Source: Neiella holothuriorum (GTDB lineage Bacteria; Pseudomonadota; Gammaproteobacteria; Enterobacterales; Neiellaceae). From it: a stretch of DNA of 64,000 nucleotides. The notes beneath the pieces are model-generated. The model was not told the origin of the DNA. It worked only from the letters and a program-made list of their open reading frames with translations, and searched no databases. A program made the translations under genes and the position numbers. Shown here piece after piece: positions 1 to 9,454 of this stretch; position 1 is the stretch's first letter; every line of letters starts with the position of its first letter. The stretch spans positions 95,845 through 159,844 of the forward strand of contig NZ_JAHZSS010000008.1 of NCBI RefSeq assembly GCF_019457915.1, given 5' to 3'.

Positions 1-867
1 TTGCGCGATGCAGACATCGCTTTGTATCAAGCCAAAGATGCAGGTAAAAACTGCTTGGTGGTTTTTGAAGCGCAGATGCGCCAGCAGTTGCTCGAGAGCA
101 TTGAATTGGAAAACCAATTAGCTCAGGCCATCGCAAATGATCAATTGACGCTGCATTACCAGCCCATCTATGAGTTGAGTGGTAAACGCGTGATTGGTTG
201 TGAAGCGCTAGTGCGCTGGATCCACCCTAAATTAGGTTTTATTAGCCCGGCTGACTTTATACCCATCGCCGAGAAGTCATCGTTGATCCTCGAGTTGGGT
301 CAATGGGTTTATCAAACGGCCTGTCAGCAACTACAGAGGTGGGACTTAGACGCGCAGCTACCAAATCTAAATATGTCGATTAACATGTCGCCGAAGCAAT
401 TTGATGACGAGTCGTTTTTTACCATGGTGCCGCAATTACTGCGGCGGTTATCACTCGATCCGGCACGTATTTCTTTAGAGCTCACTGAAACTGCGATTCT
501 TGAACATACCGAGCGCAACCAAAAGCTCCTTGCCACGATTAAGCAATCGGGCATGCGGATTTATCTCGATGATTTTGGTACCGGCTATTCGTCTATTGCC
601 CATTTGGCCACCACCCCAATTGATGCCATTAAAATCGACAAAACCTTTGTTGATAAAGCCTGTATTTATGAACGGGACAATCGACTGTTAGTGTCTATTC
701 TGGCCATGGCAAAGCATTTGGAATTGGACGTGGTCGCAGAAGGTATTGAAACGCCCGATCAGCTTAATCTGCTCATTAGCAATGGTTGTGCCCTTGGCCA
801 AGGTTATTTACTTGCCAGACCCATGCCGGCGGATGAATTTGCCGATTTAGTGCGAAGCCAAGGGTAG
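1..867 (+). CDS. GGDEF-EAL protein, C-terminal part (c-di-GMP phosphodiesterase)
   Basis: The gene is cut by the left window edge, so only the last 288 codons are present and the true start lies outside. The first residues (DADIALYQAKDAGKN) are the typical end of a GGDEF domain. The rest is a full EAL domain, which hydrolyses cyclic di-GMP. The key positions all look intact: E68 of the EAL motif (CEAL), the SINMS motif near 126-130, the ELTE motif at 160-163, the DDFGTGYSS motif at 190-198, K214 and E247. The phosphodiesterase half is therefore probably active. The state of the GGDEF active site and any N-terminal sensor cannot be seen. It converges with the chloride channel gene, 24 bp away. 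Confidence 0.93.
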   Translation: MRDADIALYQAKDAGKNCLVVFEAQMRQQLLESIELENQLAQAIANDQLTLHYQPIYELSGKRVIGCEALVRWIHPKLGFISPADFIPIAEKSSLILELGQWVYQTACQQLQRWDLDAQLPNLNMSINMSPKQFDDESFFTMVPQLLRRLSLDPARISLELTETAILEHTERNQKLLATIKQSGMRIYLDDFGTGYSSIAHLATTPIDAIKIDKTFVDKACIYERDNRLLVSILAMAKHLELDVVAEGIETPDQLNLLISNGCALGQGYLLARPMPADEFADLVRSQG

Positions 868-891
868 TTCGGCGCAAGTTCTATAAACGGT

Positions 892-2523
892 TTAGGCCAC
901 TTCTTTGTGCATGTAAACTGCCAACAATTGCCAGGTGATAATCCCCAATAATTGTTCGCGGCTGTCGCCATAGATATAGACGGCACCTTTGCGCGCGCGG
1001 CGTAAACGCTGGTAGGCAATGGCAAGAGAAGATTGCTGATCGATACCTTCCATGCGTAACCTTTCTCCGCTATCGGGATCGATATAAAACAAGCGATCGT
1101 GAGCCTCGCCTTTCTCTTTGGCGAGCACATGCCCCTTCACCCCAGTAAGATCATCAATGTCGGTTAACCACTGGAAGTTGGTCTCCATCATCGCGAGCGC
1201 ACCGGTTTTTTGTAGGTTCAATACAATTGGTGATTGCTCGTAGCTCATGCCCTGCATTTGCATTTGCTGCACGAACATTGATGGTTTGTTGAAGATTTGC
1301 CCCACCATTAATTGCGCCGGGATCATCACCAGCATGGCAGGCACAATTACATCGGGGCTATTGGTCAGCTCCATGATGGCAACCATTGCAGCCATTGGCG
1401 CATGCAGTGATGCGGCCATCATGCTGCCCATACCAATGATAATAAACAGTGGCGTGAGCGCCGGATCCCATTGCCAATATGGGCTTAGCAGCGCCAAAAA
1501 GCAGCCAGTAGCAAGCGCTCCCATGGCATACAATGGGCCGATAATTCCCCCAGGGATCCCCAATCCGAGAGCGACCGAGCACGCCACCAGTTTGCCGATG
1601 AATAGCGCTGCAATCAGTTCTAACGTGAGGCTGCCGTCGAGTTGTCGCATTACCGCTTCGGTTTCGGTCATGGTCAATTCAGGCACTAACAAGGCAATCA
1701 CGCCAGTGACACCGCCAGCGAGCAGTAAACGGGCGGTTAGTGATAAATGGTAACTAACCTGAGTCACTCGGCTGAGCACGGCCGCAAACAATACCGATAA
1801 CAAGCCTAACACCACGCCAAGCATCACAAGGCTACCGGCCATTTGCCAACCAATCGCAGGCAATTGCTCCAATGCCACATCAAATTCGTGGCTCAAATTT
1901 AGGTGGTGGTGAGCAATGGCGCCACAGGCGGCGGCCAGTAAGACTGGCAACACCATGTGCATCTTGTATTCTTTTAGTACCACTTCCATTACAAAAACAA
2001 CGGCGCCTAACGGCGTGTTAAACGTGGCAGCAATACCAGCAGCTATGCCGCTGGCAGAGAGTACTCGGGTGGCGTTATTTGGCAATTTTAGCCACCAACC
2101 CACTAAACCACTGCCGGCTGCGCCCAAGTGAACTGCCGGACCTTCACGCCCCACCACAAAGCCACTGGCCAGCGCGATGCTCGCACCAATAAACTGGTTA
2201 ATGGTGTTTTTCAGTGGCATGGAGCCGTTGTGGGTACGGATTCTATAAATTACAAAAGGGATGCCGAGGCGGTAATATTGCAACCCTAATGAAATGGCAA
2301 TGAGCAGGATAATGGCGGCGCCAACGAGCGGCATTGCATGCTCAAGCACCGGCAGCTGAATGATAAGCTGATCGAATACCTCCTTCAGAAAGCGAATAAA
2401 GCTAATGAAGGAGACAATTAGAATCGATGCGCCAAGGCCGCCGATTAGCCCGAGCAGGGTTAATTGCCAGCTAGCTCTGGGCGTTGCAAGGCGTTGCCGA
2501 AGTGAGTGCAGCAGAGCATTCAT
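892..2523 (-). CDS. clcA: ClC-family chloride channel/transporter
   Basis: A ClC-type anion channel or H+/Cl- exchanger of about 543 residues with many membrane helices. GREGP at residues 125-129 carries the gating glutamate (E127). GIPGGIIGP matches the third selectivity-filter motif. The first filter motif appears as NGSMP (99-103) instead of the usual GSGIP. The last 100 or so residues form a cytoplasmic CBS-like region. The start at 2523 (MNALLHSL) is preferred to an upstream in-frame ATG at 2625, because the extra 34 residues are not ClC-like and would overlap the divergent gene. In E. coli clcA also lies beside erpA, which supports the assignment. Exchanger or pure channel cannot be decided here. 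Confidence 0.9.
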   Translation of the reverse strand: MNALLHSLRQRLATPRASWQLTLLGLIGGLGASILIVSFISFIRFLKEVFDQLIIQLPVLEHAMPLVGAAIILLIAISLGLQYYRLGIPFVIYRIRTHNGSMPLKNTINQFIGASIALASGFVVGREGPAVHLGAAGSGLVGWWLKLPNNATRVLSASGIAAGIAATFNTPLGAVVFVMEVVLKEYKMHMVLPVLLAAACGAIAHHHLNLSHEFDVALEQLPAIGWQMAGSLVMLGVVLGLLSVLFAAVLSRVTQVSYHLSLTARLLLAGGVTGVIALLVPELTMTETEAVMRQLDGSLTLELIAALFIGKLVACSVALGLGIPGGIIGPLYAMGALATGCFLALLSPYWQWDPALTPLFIIIGMGSMMAASLHAPMAAMVAIMELTNSPDVIVPAMLVMIPAQLMVGQIFNKPSMFVQQMQMQGMSYEQSPIVLNLQKTGALAMMETNFQWLTDIDDLTGVKGHVLAKEKGEAHDRLFYIDPDSGERLRMEGIDQQSSLAIAYQRLRRARKGAVYIYGDSREQLLGIITWQLLAVYMHKEVA

Positions 2524-2572
2524 TCTGATTTCAGCTATAAACTCGAAAGGCAATTGAATATGATGACATTCT

Positions 2573-3310
2573 ATGTGGATTTTTAAGCAGTTACACCTGT
2601 TGATTAACAGAATATTTGCCTTCAAGCCACTTCACTCCAAGCGTTTCGCCGTGGTTGTGATAGCGGTCGCTTTGGTATTGATAGGCTTTGTTGTGGGCCG
2701 ATTTTACTATGGTCATCATCAAGCCTGGCGTGTGGATGCCGAACAGCGCGCCGATTTGGCCGAGTTACGCTTGCAAGAAAGCCTTAAAGCAACGGCCAGT
2801 AAAGATATCTCTTTGCGCATGACTAATGCTGAACTGACCTGGTTGCAGCAAGAAAATAAAAAGCTGCAGGATGAAAAGCTGGCGTTGGTTGACGAGCTGA
2901 ATTTGTATCGCAAAGTATTCCGCGATGGCGGCTCTAATGACGCCATGACGATTGATTCCGTTGAGTTGCTAAAAACCAATGCGCATCAAGTGTACCGTTT
3001 TCGCATCATCCTTATTCAGCTGGGGCGGTTTGACAACATGGTGCGCGGGGAGCTGGCTTTGTCATTGATGGGGATCCGCTCGGGGCAACCTGTGCAACTC
3101 GACACTTGGGCCTTGCTCTCCGCCGCCGATAAGGCAAGTTTGCAATTCAATTTCCGCTACTTGCAAACCATCGAAGGGATCTTACAAGTCCCAGAAGGAG
3201 TCATGCCTGAGCAGCTTGAATTACAAGCCAAGTTGAAAGGGATGCCAAAAAATAAAGCGGTAATTAATGCGAGCTACGAATGGCGAGACATTGTACAGCC
3301 CGCCCTTTGA
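2573..3310 (+). CDS. DUF6776-type inner-membrane protein with coiled coil
   Basis: A 245-residue protein with one N-terminal transmembrane segment (about residues 25-45, VVVIAVALVLIGFVVG). A predicted coiled coil follows (about 55-110, rich in L, E, Q and K), then a compact C-terminal domain of unknown fold. It resembles the uncharacterised DUF6776 family, which I recall lying beside erpA in other gammaproteobacteria. Topology suggests a membrane-anchored protein with a periplasmic or cytoplasmic domain; the side is not certain. It is divergent from clcA, with only 49 bp between the two starts, so their promoters must be compact or overlap. No good ribosome binding site is visible in front of the ATG at 2573. 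Function unknown. Confidence 0.75.
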   Translation: MWIFKQLHLLINRIFAFKPLHSKRFAVVVIAVALVLIGFVVGRFYYGHHQAWRVDAEQRADLAELRLQESLKATASKDISLRMTNAELTWLQQENKKLQDEKLALVDELNLYRKVFRDGGSNDAMTIDSVELLKTNAHQVYRFRIILIQLGRFDNMVRGELALSLMGIRSGQPVQLDTWALLSAADKASLQFNFRYLQTIEGILQVPEGVMPEQLELQAKLKGMPKNKAVINASYEWRDIVQPAL

Positions 3311-3410
3311 ATGGTATCTATTAGTTTCGAGTGTGACGTAACGCAGATAATACTTGAATGAAATAGTCAGGTATTAGATAATCGCGCGGTAATTAACGAA
3401 CGAGGTCTCT

Positions 3411-3761
3411 ATGTCCCAGCCTGAAGTCGCTGAGCTGCCCATTCAGTTTTCTGAAGCAGCCGCGAAAAAAGTAAAAACTCTGATAGAAGAAGAGCAAAAC
3501 CCTGAGCTGAAGTTGCGTGTTTACGTGACCGGCGGTGGCTGCTCTGGTTTTCAGTATGGCTTTACTTTTGATGAGAAGGTGAATGACGGCGATACCACTA
3601 TCGATAAAGACAATGTCACGCTGGTCATCGATCCGATGAGTTTGCAGTATTTGATTGGCGGCATTGTGGATTATACCGAGGGGCTTGAAGGCTCCCGCTT
3701 TTTCGTCAATAACCCCAATGCAACCACCACCTGCGGCTGTGGTGCTTCATTCTCGGTCTAA
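3411..3761 (+). CDS. erpA: Iron-sulfur cluster insertion protein ErpA
   Basis: A-type Fe-S carrier of 116 residues, the usual length for ErpA. It receives clusters from the Isc or Suf scaffold and hands them to apo-targets, in E. coli including the IspG/IspH enzymes. The three conserved cysteines are present: C44 in [10 protein letters not shown], and C108 and C110 in the C-terminal TTCGCGASF. The start at 3411 is preceded by GAGGTCTCT, a reasonable ribosome binding site. It sits 100 bp after the DUF6776 gene on the same strand. Confidence 0.97.
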   Translation: MSQPEVAELPIQFSEAAAKKVKTLIEEEQNPELKLRVYVTGGGCSGFQYGFTFDEKVNDGDTTIDKDNVTLVIDPMSLQYLIGGIVDYTEGLEGSRFFVNNPNATTTCGCGASFSV

Positions 3762-3786
3762 CGTCGACGAAACAATTGTGTGTCCG

Positions 3787-3806
3787 CCAGCAACATCTGT
3801 TGCTGG
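3787..3806 (+). terminator. Stem-loop after erpA (weak terminator candidate)
   Basis: CCAGCAAC and GTTGCTGG form a perfect 8-bp stem with a 4-nt loop, 26 bp after the erpA stop codon. Only a short, broken T stretch follows (TTATTCAT), so it may be a weak terminator or an mRNA 3'-end stabiliser. Confidence 0.4.
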
Positions 3807-3991
3807 TTATTCATCTATAACCCTCTGAATTAATTCGCTATTTTTTCTGAGCTTCCTTTCTCTCTGAATTACTTCACAACTCGTAACATTTTTACATCCA
3901 CTTTTACCTTATGGTCTTTTAGGATAGCCGAGTCGAAGAAATACCGGGCGCGTCCACATCAGCGTGATGGCCACGGAAAAGGGATTCATTT

Positions 3992-5077
3992 ATGTCGAAG
4001 TTATCGCAAGGCTTACAGCTTATTTCCAATAAACCATGGATTTTAGCGGTAGCGATTAGTGTGCTGTTGGTTCTGTGGATGACAAGTGGTTCAGTTGAGC
4101 AAACCACTGACAGCGCGCCGGTGAGTGAAGAAAACTTACTTCCAAAAGTTCAAGTGCTGCATATGGAAGCTGAATCGGTCACCCGAGCTATTTCGCTCTA
4201 TGGCCGCACCGAGCCAAACCGGCGAGCAACATTGCGTGCTGAAACTGCTGGTCGAGTGGTTGAAGTCATGGCCGCGCGTGGCGCGTCAGTTAAATCTGGT
4301 GAGCCGCTTGTGCGGCTAGCAATGAATGATCGCCAACAACGGCTGAGCCAAGCCAAAGCAGAATTCGCGCAGCGTGAAATTGAATATCAAGGCGCCAAAC
4401 GATTGAGCTCTCAAGGCTTTTCAGGAAAAGCTCGGTTAGCCGAAGCACAAGCGGAACTTGAGCAAGCAAAAGCAGCTGTCGCCCGTCTTGAACTTGAAAT
4501 TGAACACACCATCATCAAAGCGCCATTTGACGGCATTCTTAATGAACGAGTTGTGGAAATTGGTGACTATGTTGGCATCAGTGACCCTGTCGCCATGATG
4601 TATGACATCGATCCGCTCATTATTCGCGCCGATGCCGGACAGCACGATATCAGCTTGTTGCAGCTGGGCCAGCAAGGCCAAGCTCGCTTCGTGAATGGCA
4701 ATATCCGTTACGGAAAAATTCGTTATTTATCAAAAGTAGCCGACGAGGCCACCAACACCTTTCGGGTTGAACTCGCACTGGATAATGCCGATGGTCAGTT
4801 ATTTGCGGGTTTAAGCACTGAGTTGGAATTACCGCTGGCCACAGTCAACGCCATTCAAGTGACACCCGCATTACTTGCGCTGGATGAAGACGGCAATCTT
4901 GGGATTAAGTCGGTGGTCGATGACATTGTGGTGTTTACTCCCATTGAGCTGGTGAAAGCGGACAACGATGGGGTGTGGCTATCCGGTTTTGGCGAAAGTG
5001 TTGATGTGATTACCTTAGGGCAAGGCTTTGTGCGTCCTGGCGATCAAGTCATTCCCGTTTATAAAGCCGATCAATAG
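3992..5077 (+). CDS. RND efflux periplasmic adaptor (membrane fusion protein)
   Basis: HlyD/AcrA-type adaptor of 361 residues. One N-terminal membrane segment (about 16-32) anchors it in the inner membrane. A lipoyl/biotinyl-like half follows (GRVVEVMAARGASVKSGEPLVRL), then an alpha-hairpin rich in A, E and Q (about 110-165), the second lipoyl half (IKAPFDGILNERVVEIGDYV) and a beta-barrel domain. It bridges the RND pump encoded next to an outer-membrane channel that is not encoded nearby. The start at 3992 has AAAAGGG upstream. The pump gene begins 9 bp after this stop, so the two form an operon. The substrate cannot be told from sequence. Confidence 0.92.
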   Translation: MSKLSQGLQLISNKPWILAVAISVLLVLWMTSGSVEQTTDSAPVSEENLLPKVQVLHMEAESVTRAISLYGRTEPNRRATLRAETAGRVVEVMAARGASVKSGEPLVRLAMNDRQQRLSQAKAEFAQREIEYQGAKRLSSQGFSGKARLAEAQAELEQAKAAVARLELEIEHTIIKAPFDGILNERVVEIGDYVGISDPVAMMYDIDPLIIRADAGQHDISLLQLGQQGQARFVNGNIRYGKIRYLSKVADEATNTFRVELALDNADGQLFAGLSTELELPLATVNAIQVTPALLALDEDGNLGIKSVVDDIVVFTPIELVKADNDGVWLSGFGESVDVITLGQGFVRPGDQVIPVYKADQ

Positions 5078-5086
5078 GACACCGCT

Positions 5087-8000
5087 ATGCTGAGTTTTAT
5101 TGAAGCTTCCCTAACGCGCACTCGCACCGTGATGATGGTGTTGGTGTTGCTGCTCCTTGCGGGTGTATCCACGTATATTTCGATTCCAAAAGAGTCGAAC
5201 CCAGATGTGCTGATCCCATACATCTATGTCTCTATGATCCACGATGGGATTAGCCCTGAGGATGCCGAGCGGATGCTGGTGCGGCCGATGGAAAATGAAC
5301 TTCGCTCGATTGAAGGGGTGAAGGAAATGACCGCGCGTGCTGGTGAAGGACATGCATCGGTGACGCTCGAATTTTTAGCTGGCACCGACCCAAAAGATGC
5401 CCTTGCTGATGTGCGCGATAAGGTCACGTTAGCCAAAGCGAAATTACCGAGTGAGACCGAAGAACCATCGGTCCATGAAGTAAAAATGGCTGAAGAGAAC
5501 CCTGCCATTACCGTCATGCTGGCGGGCCCAGTGCCAGAGCGAGCCCTCATCCAACTGGCTCGTGATATGCAAGATCGGTTAGAAAGTCTGCCGGAAGTGC
5601 TGGAAGTCAAAGTTGGTGGCGATCGCGAAGACATTGTAGAAATCATTGTCGATCCGCTATTGATGGAAAGTTATAACCTTGACCAAGGCGATATCGCGAG
5701 CTTAGTGGCCCGCAACAATCGCTTAGTTGCCGCAGGTACCATGGATACCGGTAAAGGCAGTTTTGCGGTGAAAGTACCGTCGGTCTTTGAAACTGTCCGC
5801 GATGTTATGGAAATGCCCATCAAAGTTGATGGTGACAAAGTCATTACCTTTGCTGATGTCGCATCGGTACGCCGTTCATATAAAGATCCAAGCACCTTTG
5901 CTCGCCTCAATGGTCAACCGACGGTGTCGTTGGAAGTGATTAAGCGGCCGGGTGAAAACATTATTGAAACGGTTAACAAAACCAAGGCCATGATTGCTGA
6001 GCAGCAAAAAATCTGGCCGGCAAACGTAACCGTGGCATACACCGGAGACCAATCCGAAGACGTCAAAGAGATGCTCAATGATCTGCAGAATAATGTGCTG
6101 TCGGCCATCATTCTGGTGGTGATTGTCATTGTTGCTGTGTTGGGTTTACGCAGTGCAGGATTAGTTGGTGTCGCCATTCCCGGGTCGTTTCTAACCGGTA
6201 TTTTGGTGCTGGCCATCATGGGCTTTACCGTCAATATTGTGGTGTTGTTTGCCCTGATTATGGCGGTGGGGATGCTGGTGGATGGCGCCATTGTGGTGAC
6301 TGAATATGCCGACCGCTGCATGAGTGAAGGCATGCCGCGTCAGCAGGCTTATTTGCAAGCTGCCAAACGCATGGCATGGCCGATCACGGCATCGACTGCC
6401 ACCACGTTAGCTGCGTTTGCGCCGCTGATCTTCTGGCCGGGGATTATGGGCGAGTTCATGAAATACCTGCCCATTACGCTCATCACGACGCTCAGCGCTA
6501 GCCTATTTATGGCACTGATTTTTGTGCCTGCTCTGGGCGCTATGATTGGCAAGAGTCGCCCCGTTAGCGCAGAAGCGAAAAAGCAATTAATGCTTGCCGA
6601 GCAGGGCGATATCTCAGCAATCAAAGGCTTTACCGGCACCTATTTGCGAACGCTGAGTGGGGCGCTGAAGCGACCTGTTTTGGTGTTGATTGGCTCCATT
6701 GTGTTCGCAATTGGGGTGATTTTCGCCTACGCCGCGTCAAACCTAGGGATGGAGTTTTTCCCCGAAGTTGAGCCCTCCGGCGCCAATGTTCATGTGCGTT
6801 CTCATGGCGATCTGTCGGTGTACGAGAAAGATGCCATCATGCAGCAAATCGAGCAGCGCGTGGTGGGCATGGAAGAAATTGAGACCCTCTACACCTTGAC
6901 GGGTAATAACGGCGAGGTGGGCTATTTTCGAATTAATCTGGTGGATTGGGACAAGCGCCGCGCGGCCAATACCATCATTGAAGATATTCGTGAGAAAACA
7001 GCCGATTTAGCGGGTGTTGAAATCGAAATCCGTAAAGATGAAAACGGCCCGAGTGGCGGTAAAGATCTTAAGTTGGAGTTAAGTTCACGCTTCCCTGACT
7101 TAGTGGATGACGCAGTCCGTACGGTACGTCATGCGCTGGCCGAAAGCGGCAGTTTCACCAATATTGATGACAATGGCAGCAAGCCTGGCATTGAATGGCA
7201 GCTGAAAGTTGATCGCTCTGATGCAGCGCGTTTTGGCGCGGATGTAACGACGCTTGGTGCCACCGTACAAATGGTCACCAATGGCTTAAAACTTGGCGAA
7301 TACCGGCCTGACGATGTGGATAACGAGCTTGATATTCGCGTTCGCTTTCCTGAACAAAAGCGTCACCTTGGCCGACTGGATGATTTGCGGGTTAAAACCC
7401 ATGCTGGGCAAGTCCCAATCACTAACTTTGTGCACCGCACTCCAGAGCAGAAGCTCGATACCATCCGCCGCGTTGACGGCAAACGCGTGGTGACCGTGAG
7501 TGCTGATCTACTGCCCGGTAAATTACTCACCTTAGAGTTGCCCAAGCTGCAAGAGCAGTTGCCTGATCTGGGTATTGATCCGCGCGTGCATTTCGAGGTG
7601 AAAGGGCAGAACGAAGAGCAGGATGAATCATCGGCCTTCTTGCAAAATGCCTTCATGGTGGCGTTGTTTGTTATGGCCATCATTCTGGTGACCCAATTCA
7701 ACAGCTTCTACCAAGCCTTCTTGATTTTAAGTGCAGTGGTGTTTTCAACGGTTGGCGTGTTACTTGGCCTGCTAATTTTCCAAAAACCGTTTGGCATTGT
7801 TATGTCGGGCATTGGGGTGATTGCGCTGGCCGGTATTGTGGTCAACAACAATATTGTTTTGATTGACACGTTTAACGTGCTCAGACGGCAAGGCATGTCG
7901 GCACGCGAGGCCATTTTGCGCACCGGTGCGCAACGCTTGCGCCCCGTATTGATGACCACGGTGACCACGATTCTGGGTTTGTTACCTATGGTGTTGGAGG

Positions 8001-8245
8001 TCAATATCGACTTAATGGCTCGCACCATTCAGCATGGTGCTCCATCTACCCAATGGTGGTCGCAGTTGGCGACCGCGGTTGCTGGTGGGCTGGCGTTTGC
8101 CACTGTTTTGACCTTGGTTTTGACACCATGTTTGCTGATGTTGGGTGTCAATATTCATCAATTTTTTGAGCGTCGACGTGCTAAGTCTGAGCCGCCGCTT
8201 GAACAACCAAATGCCGACGTTGAGGACATCAACTCAGCGGCATAG
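5087..8245 (+). CDS. RND efflux pump, AcrB/HAE1-like permease
   Basis: Proton-driven inner-membrane efflux pump of 1052 residues, normal for the RND family, with about twelve membrane helices and two large periplasmic loops. In helix 4 the AcrB proton-relay pair Asp-Asp reads D399-G400 (GMLVDGAIVVTE), so only one aspartate remains. In helix 10 the AcrB Lys region reads VVNNNIVLID, with Asn where AcrB has Lys940. The C-terminal tail is hydrophilic. It is co-transcribed with the adaptor gene 9 bp upstream. No TolC-like gene is in the window, so the pump probably uses a channel encoded elsewhere. Drug, detergent or metabolite export are all possible; the sequence does not decide. Confidence 0.93.
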   Translation: MLSFIEASLTRTRTVMMVLVLLLLAGVSTYISIPKESNPDVLIPYIYVSMIHDGISPEDAERMLVRPMENELRSIEGVKEMTARAGEGHASVTLEFLAGTDPKDALADVRDKVTLAKAKLPSETEEPSVHEVKMAEENPAITVMLAGPVPERALIQLARDMQDRLESLPEVLEVKVGGDREDIVEIIVDPLLMESYNLDQGDIASLVARNNRLVAAGTMDTGKGSFAVKVPSVFETVRDVMEMPIKVDGDKVITFADVASVRRSYKDPSTFARLNGQPTVSLEVIKRPGENIIETVNKTKAMIAEQQKIWPANVTVAYTGDQSEDVKEMLNDLQNNVLSAIILVVIVIVAVLGLRSAGLVGVAIPGSFLTGILVLAIMGFTVNIVVLFALIMAVGMLVDGAIVVTEYADRCMSEGMPRQQAYLQAAKRMAWPITASTATTLAAFAPLIFWPGIMGEFMKYLPITLITTLSASLFMALIFVPALGAMIGKSRPVSAEAKKQLMLAEQGDISAIKGFTGTYLRTLSGALKRPVLVLIGSIVFAIGVIFAYAASNLGMEFFPEVEPSGANVHVRSHGDLSVYEKDAIMQQIEQRVVGMEEIETLYTLTGNNGEVGYFRINLVDWDKRRAANTIIEDIREKTADLAGVEIEIRKDENGPSGGKDLKLELSSRFPDLVDDAVRTVRHALAESGSFTNIDDNGSKPGIEWQLKVDRSDAARFGADVTTLGATVQMVTNGLKLGEYRPDDVDNELDIRVRFPEQKRHLGRLDDLRVKTHAGQVPITNFVHRTPEQKLDTIRRVDGKRVVTVSADLLPGKLLTLELPKLQEQLPDLGIDPRVHFEVKGQNEEQDESSAFLQNAFMVALFVMAIILVTQFNSFYQAFLILSAVVFSTVGVLLGLLIFQKPFGIVMSGIGVIALAGIVVNNNIVLIDTFNVLRRQGMSAREAILRTGAQRLRPVLMTTVTTILGLLPMVLEVNIDLMARTIQHGAPSTQWWSQLATAVAGGLAFATVLTLVLTPCLLMLGVNIHQFFERRRAKSEPPLEQPNADVEDINSAA

Positions 8246-8341
8246 GGCTTATTGATTGTGTTGCTTCGTAACCTGACTCGGCAACGTTAACCAATAGCCC
8301 CACGCAGCTTCATCAAGCTGCTCCCTCAAAACCAACAATTT

Positions 8342-8369
8342 GGGGCGCCCGCAGGCGCCCCCTTTTTTT
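8342..8369 (+). terminator. Rho-independent terminator of the RND operon
   Basis: GGGGCGCC, loop CGCA, GGCGCCCC, then C and seven T residues. This is a very strong intrinsic terminator about 100 bp after the pump gene. A second hairpin without a T-run (GCAGCTT/AAGCTGC, 8304-8321) lies just before it. Confidence 0.93.
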
Positions 8370-8483
8370 GCGCTGCTTTTAGCCCAGCTTTTTGCGTTAT
8401 CGCCAATGCTGGTTTAGATTAGCGCAACTTTCCCTTGCTCTGGCTAGATTGTGCAAGGTCGCCCTCTGATTTGGACACCGCCC

Positions 8484-9320
8484 ATGTTGAGCTATCGCCA
8501 CTCTTTTCACGCTGGTAACTTTGCCGATGTGCTCAAGCACATTGTGTTGGTAGAAACCATTGCCCACCTACAGCAAAAACCAAAAGCGTTTGACTATATC
8601 GACACGCACTCCGGCGCCGGTTTATACAATTTAGCGTCTGCCGATGCCGGCAAATTGAGTGAACATGAAGGTGGCATTGGCAAGTTGTCTCGTAAGCAAC
8701 TGCCAGAATTAAAGCGATACTTTGATCTGATTGAGCAGTGCCAACAAAGTAGTAAAGTGCGCTTTTATCCGGGCTCGCCAATGTTCGCCAAACTGATGTT
8801 ACGGCAACACGATAAAGCCTGGCTAACCGAGCTACACCCGCAAGACTTTAAGCATTTGTCCAACAACATGGGCAAAACTCGCCAGATCCGCATATCGCAA
8901 GAAGATGGGCTGAAACGACTCAAGGCTGTGCTGCCGCCGCAAAGCCGTCGCGCGCTGGTGTTGATTGACCCGTCTTACGAAATCAAAAGTGAATATCAGC
9001 AAGTTTTTGACGCCATTGCCTACGGCCATAAGAAATTCGCAACGGGTGTTTACGCGCTTTGGTATCCGGTGGTGGAGCGCGAACGAATCGATAAACTTGA
9101 TCAGCAATTTATTGATTCAGGTATTCGCAATATTCAGCGGTTTGAGCTTGGAATTGGGCCGGACTCAGATGAAAAAGGAATGACCTCTTCTGGCATGTAT
9201 GTTGTTAATCCTCCTTGGAAATTGTTTGCTACAATGGAGGCGCTGTTGCCAAAGTTGGCGCAGTATATAGGGGAAGGGGACAGCCAGTACTTTAAGTGTG
9301 AACAACTGGTCGCAGAATAG
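8484..9320 (+). CDS. rlmJ: 23S rRNA (adenine(2030)-N6)-methyltransferase
   Basis: SAM-dependent methyltransferase that modifies A2030 of 23S rRNA. The protein is 278 residues, close to E. coli RlmJ (280). The start at 8484 is chosen because MLSYRHSFHAGNFADVLKH is the conserved family N-terminus; an upstream GTG adds 11 unrelated residues. The family DxGAG-like region reads THSGAGLYNL (41-50). The catalytic motif IV, usually DPPY, reads DPSYE at 162-166, a Pro-to-Ser change that keeps the Asp and Tyr. It is a single gene between the efflux operon and the sulfotransferase gene. Confidence 0.95.
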   Translation: MLSYRHSFHAGNFADVLKHIVLVETIAHLQQKPKAFDYIDTHSGAGLYNLASADAGKLSEHEGGIGKLSRKQLPELKRYFDLIEQCQQSSKVRFYPGSPMFAKLMLRQHDKAWLTELHPQDFKHLSNNMGKTRQIRISQEDGLKRLKAVLPPQSRRALVLIDPSYEIKSEYQQVFDAIAYGHKKFATGVYALWYPVVERERIDKLDQQFIDSGIRNIQRFELGIGPDSDEKGMTSSGMYVVNPPWKLFATMEALLPKLAQYIGEGDSQYFKCEQLVAE

Positions 9321-9454
9321 TATTTCATGCGCCAAAGGTTTGTGTCTGCGGACTGATAGACATAGGCCTTGTGTGCCGGCTGTTAATGAAGGCATGTGAC
9401 GATAGGACTGAAGAGCAAGGACGCGGTAATTGAGATTGGCTAAGGGCCTTACGA

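Noticed and set aside
1247..1753. Plus-strand 168-codon frame inside clcA
   Set aside because: Mirror frame of a well-supported gene; composition is that of a reverse-complemented membrane protein.
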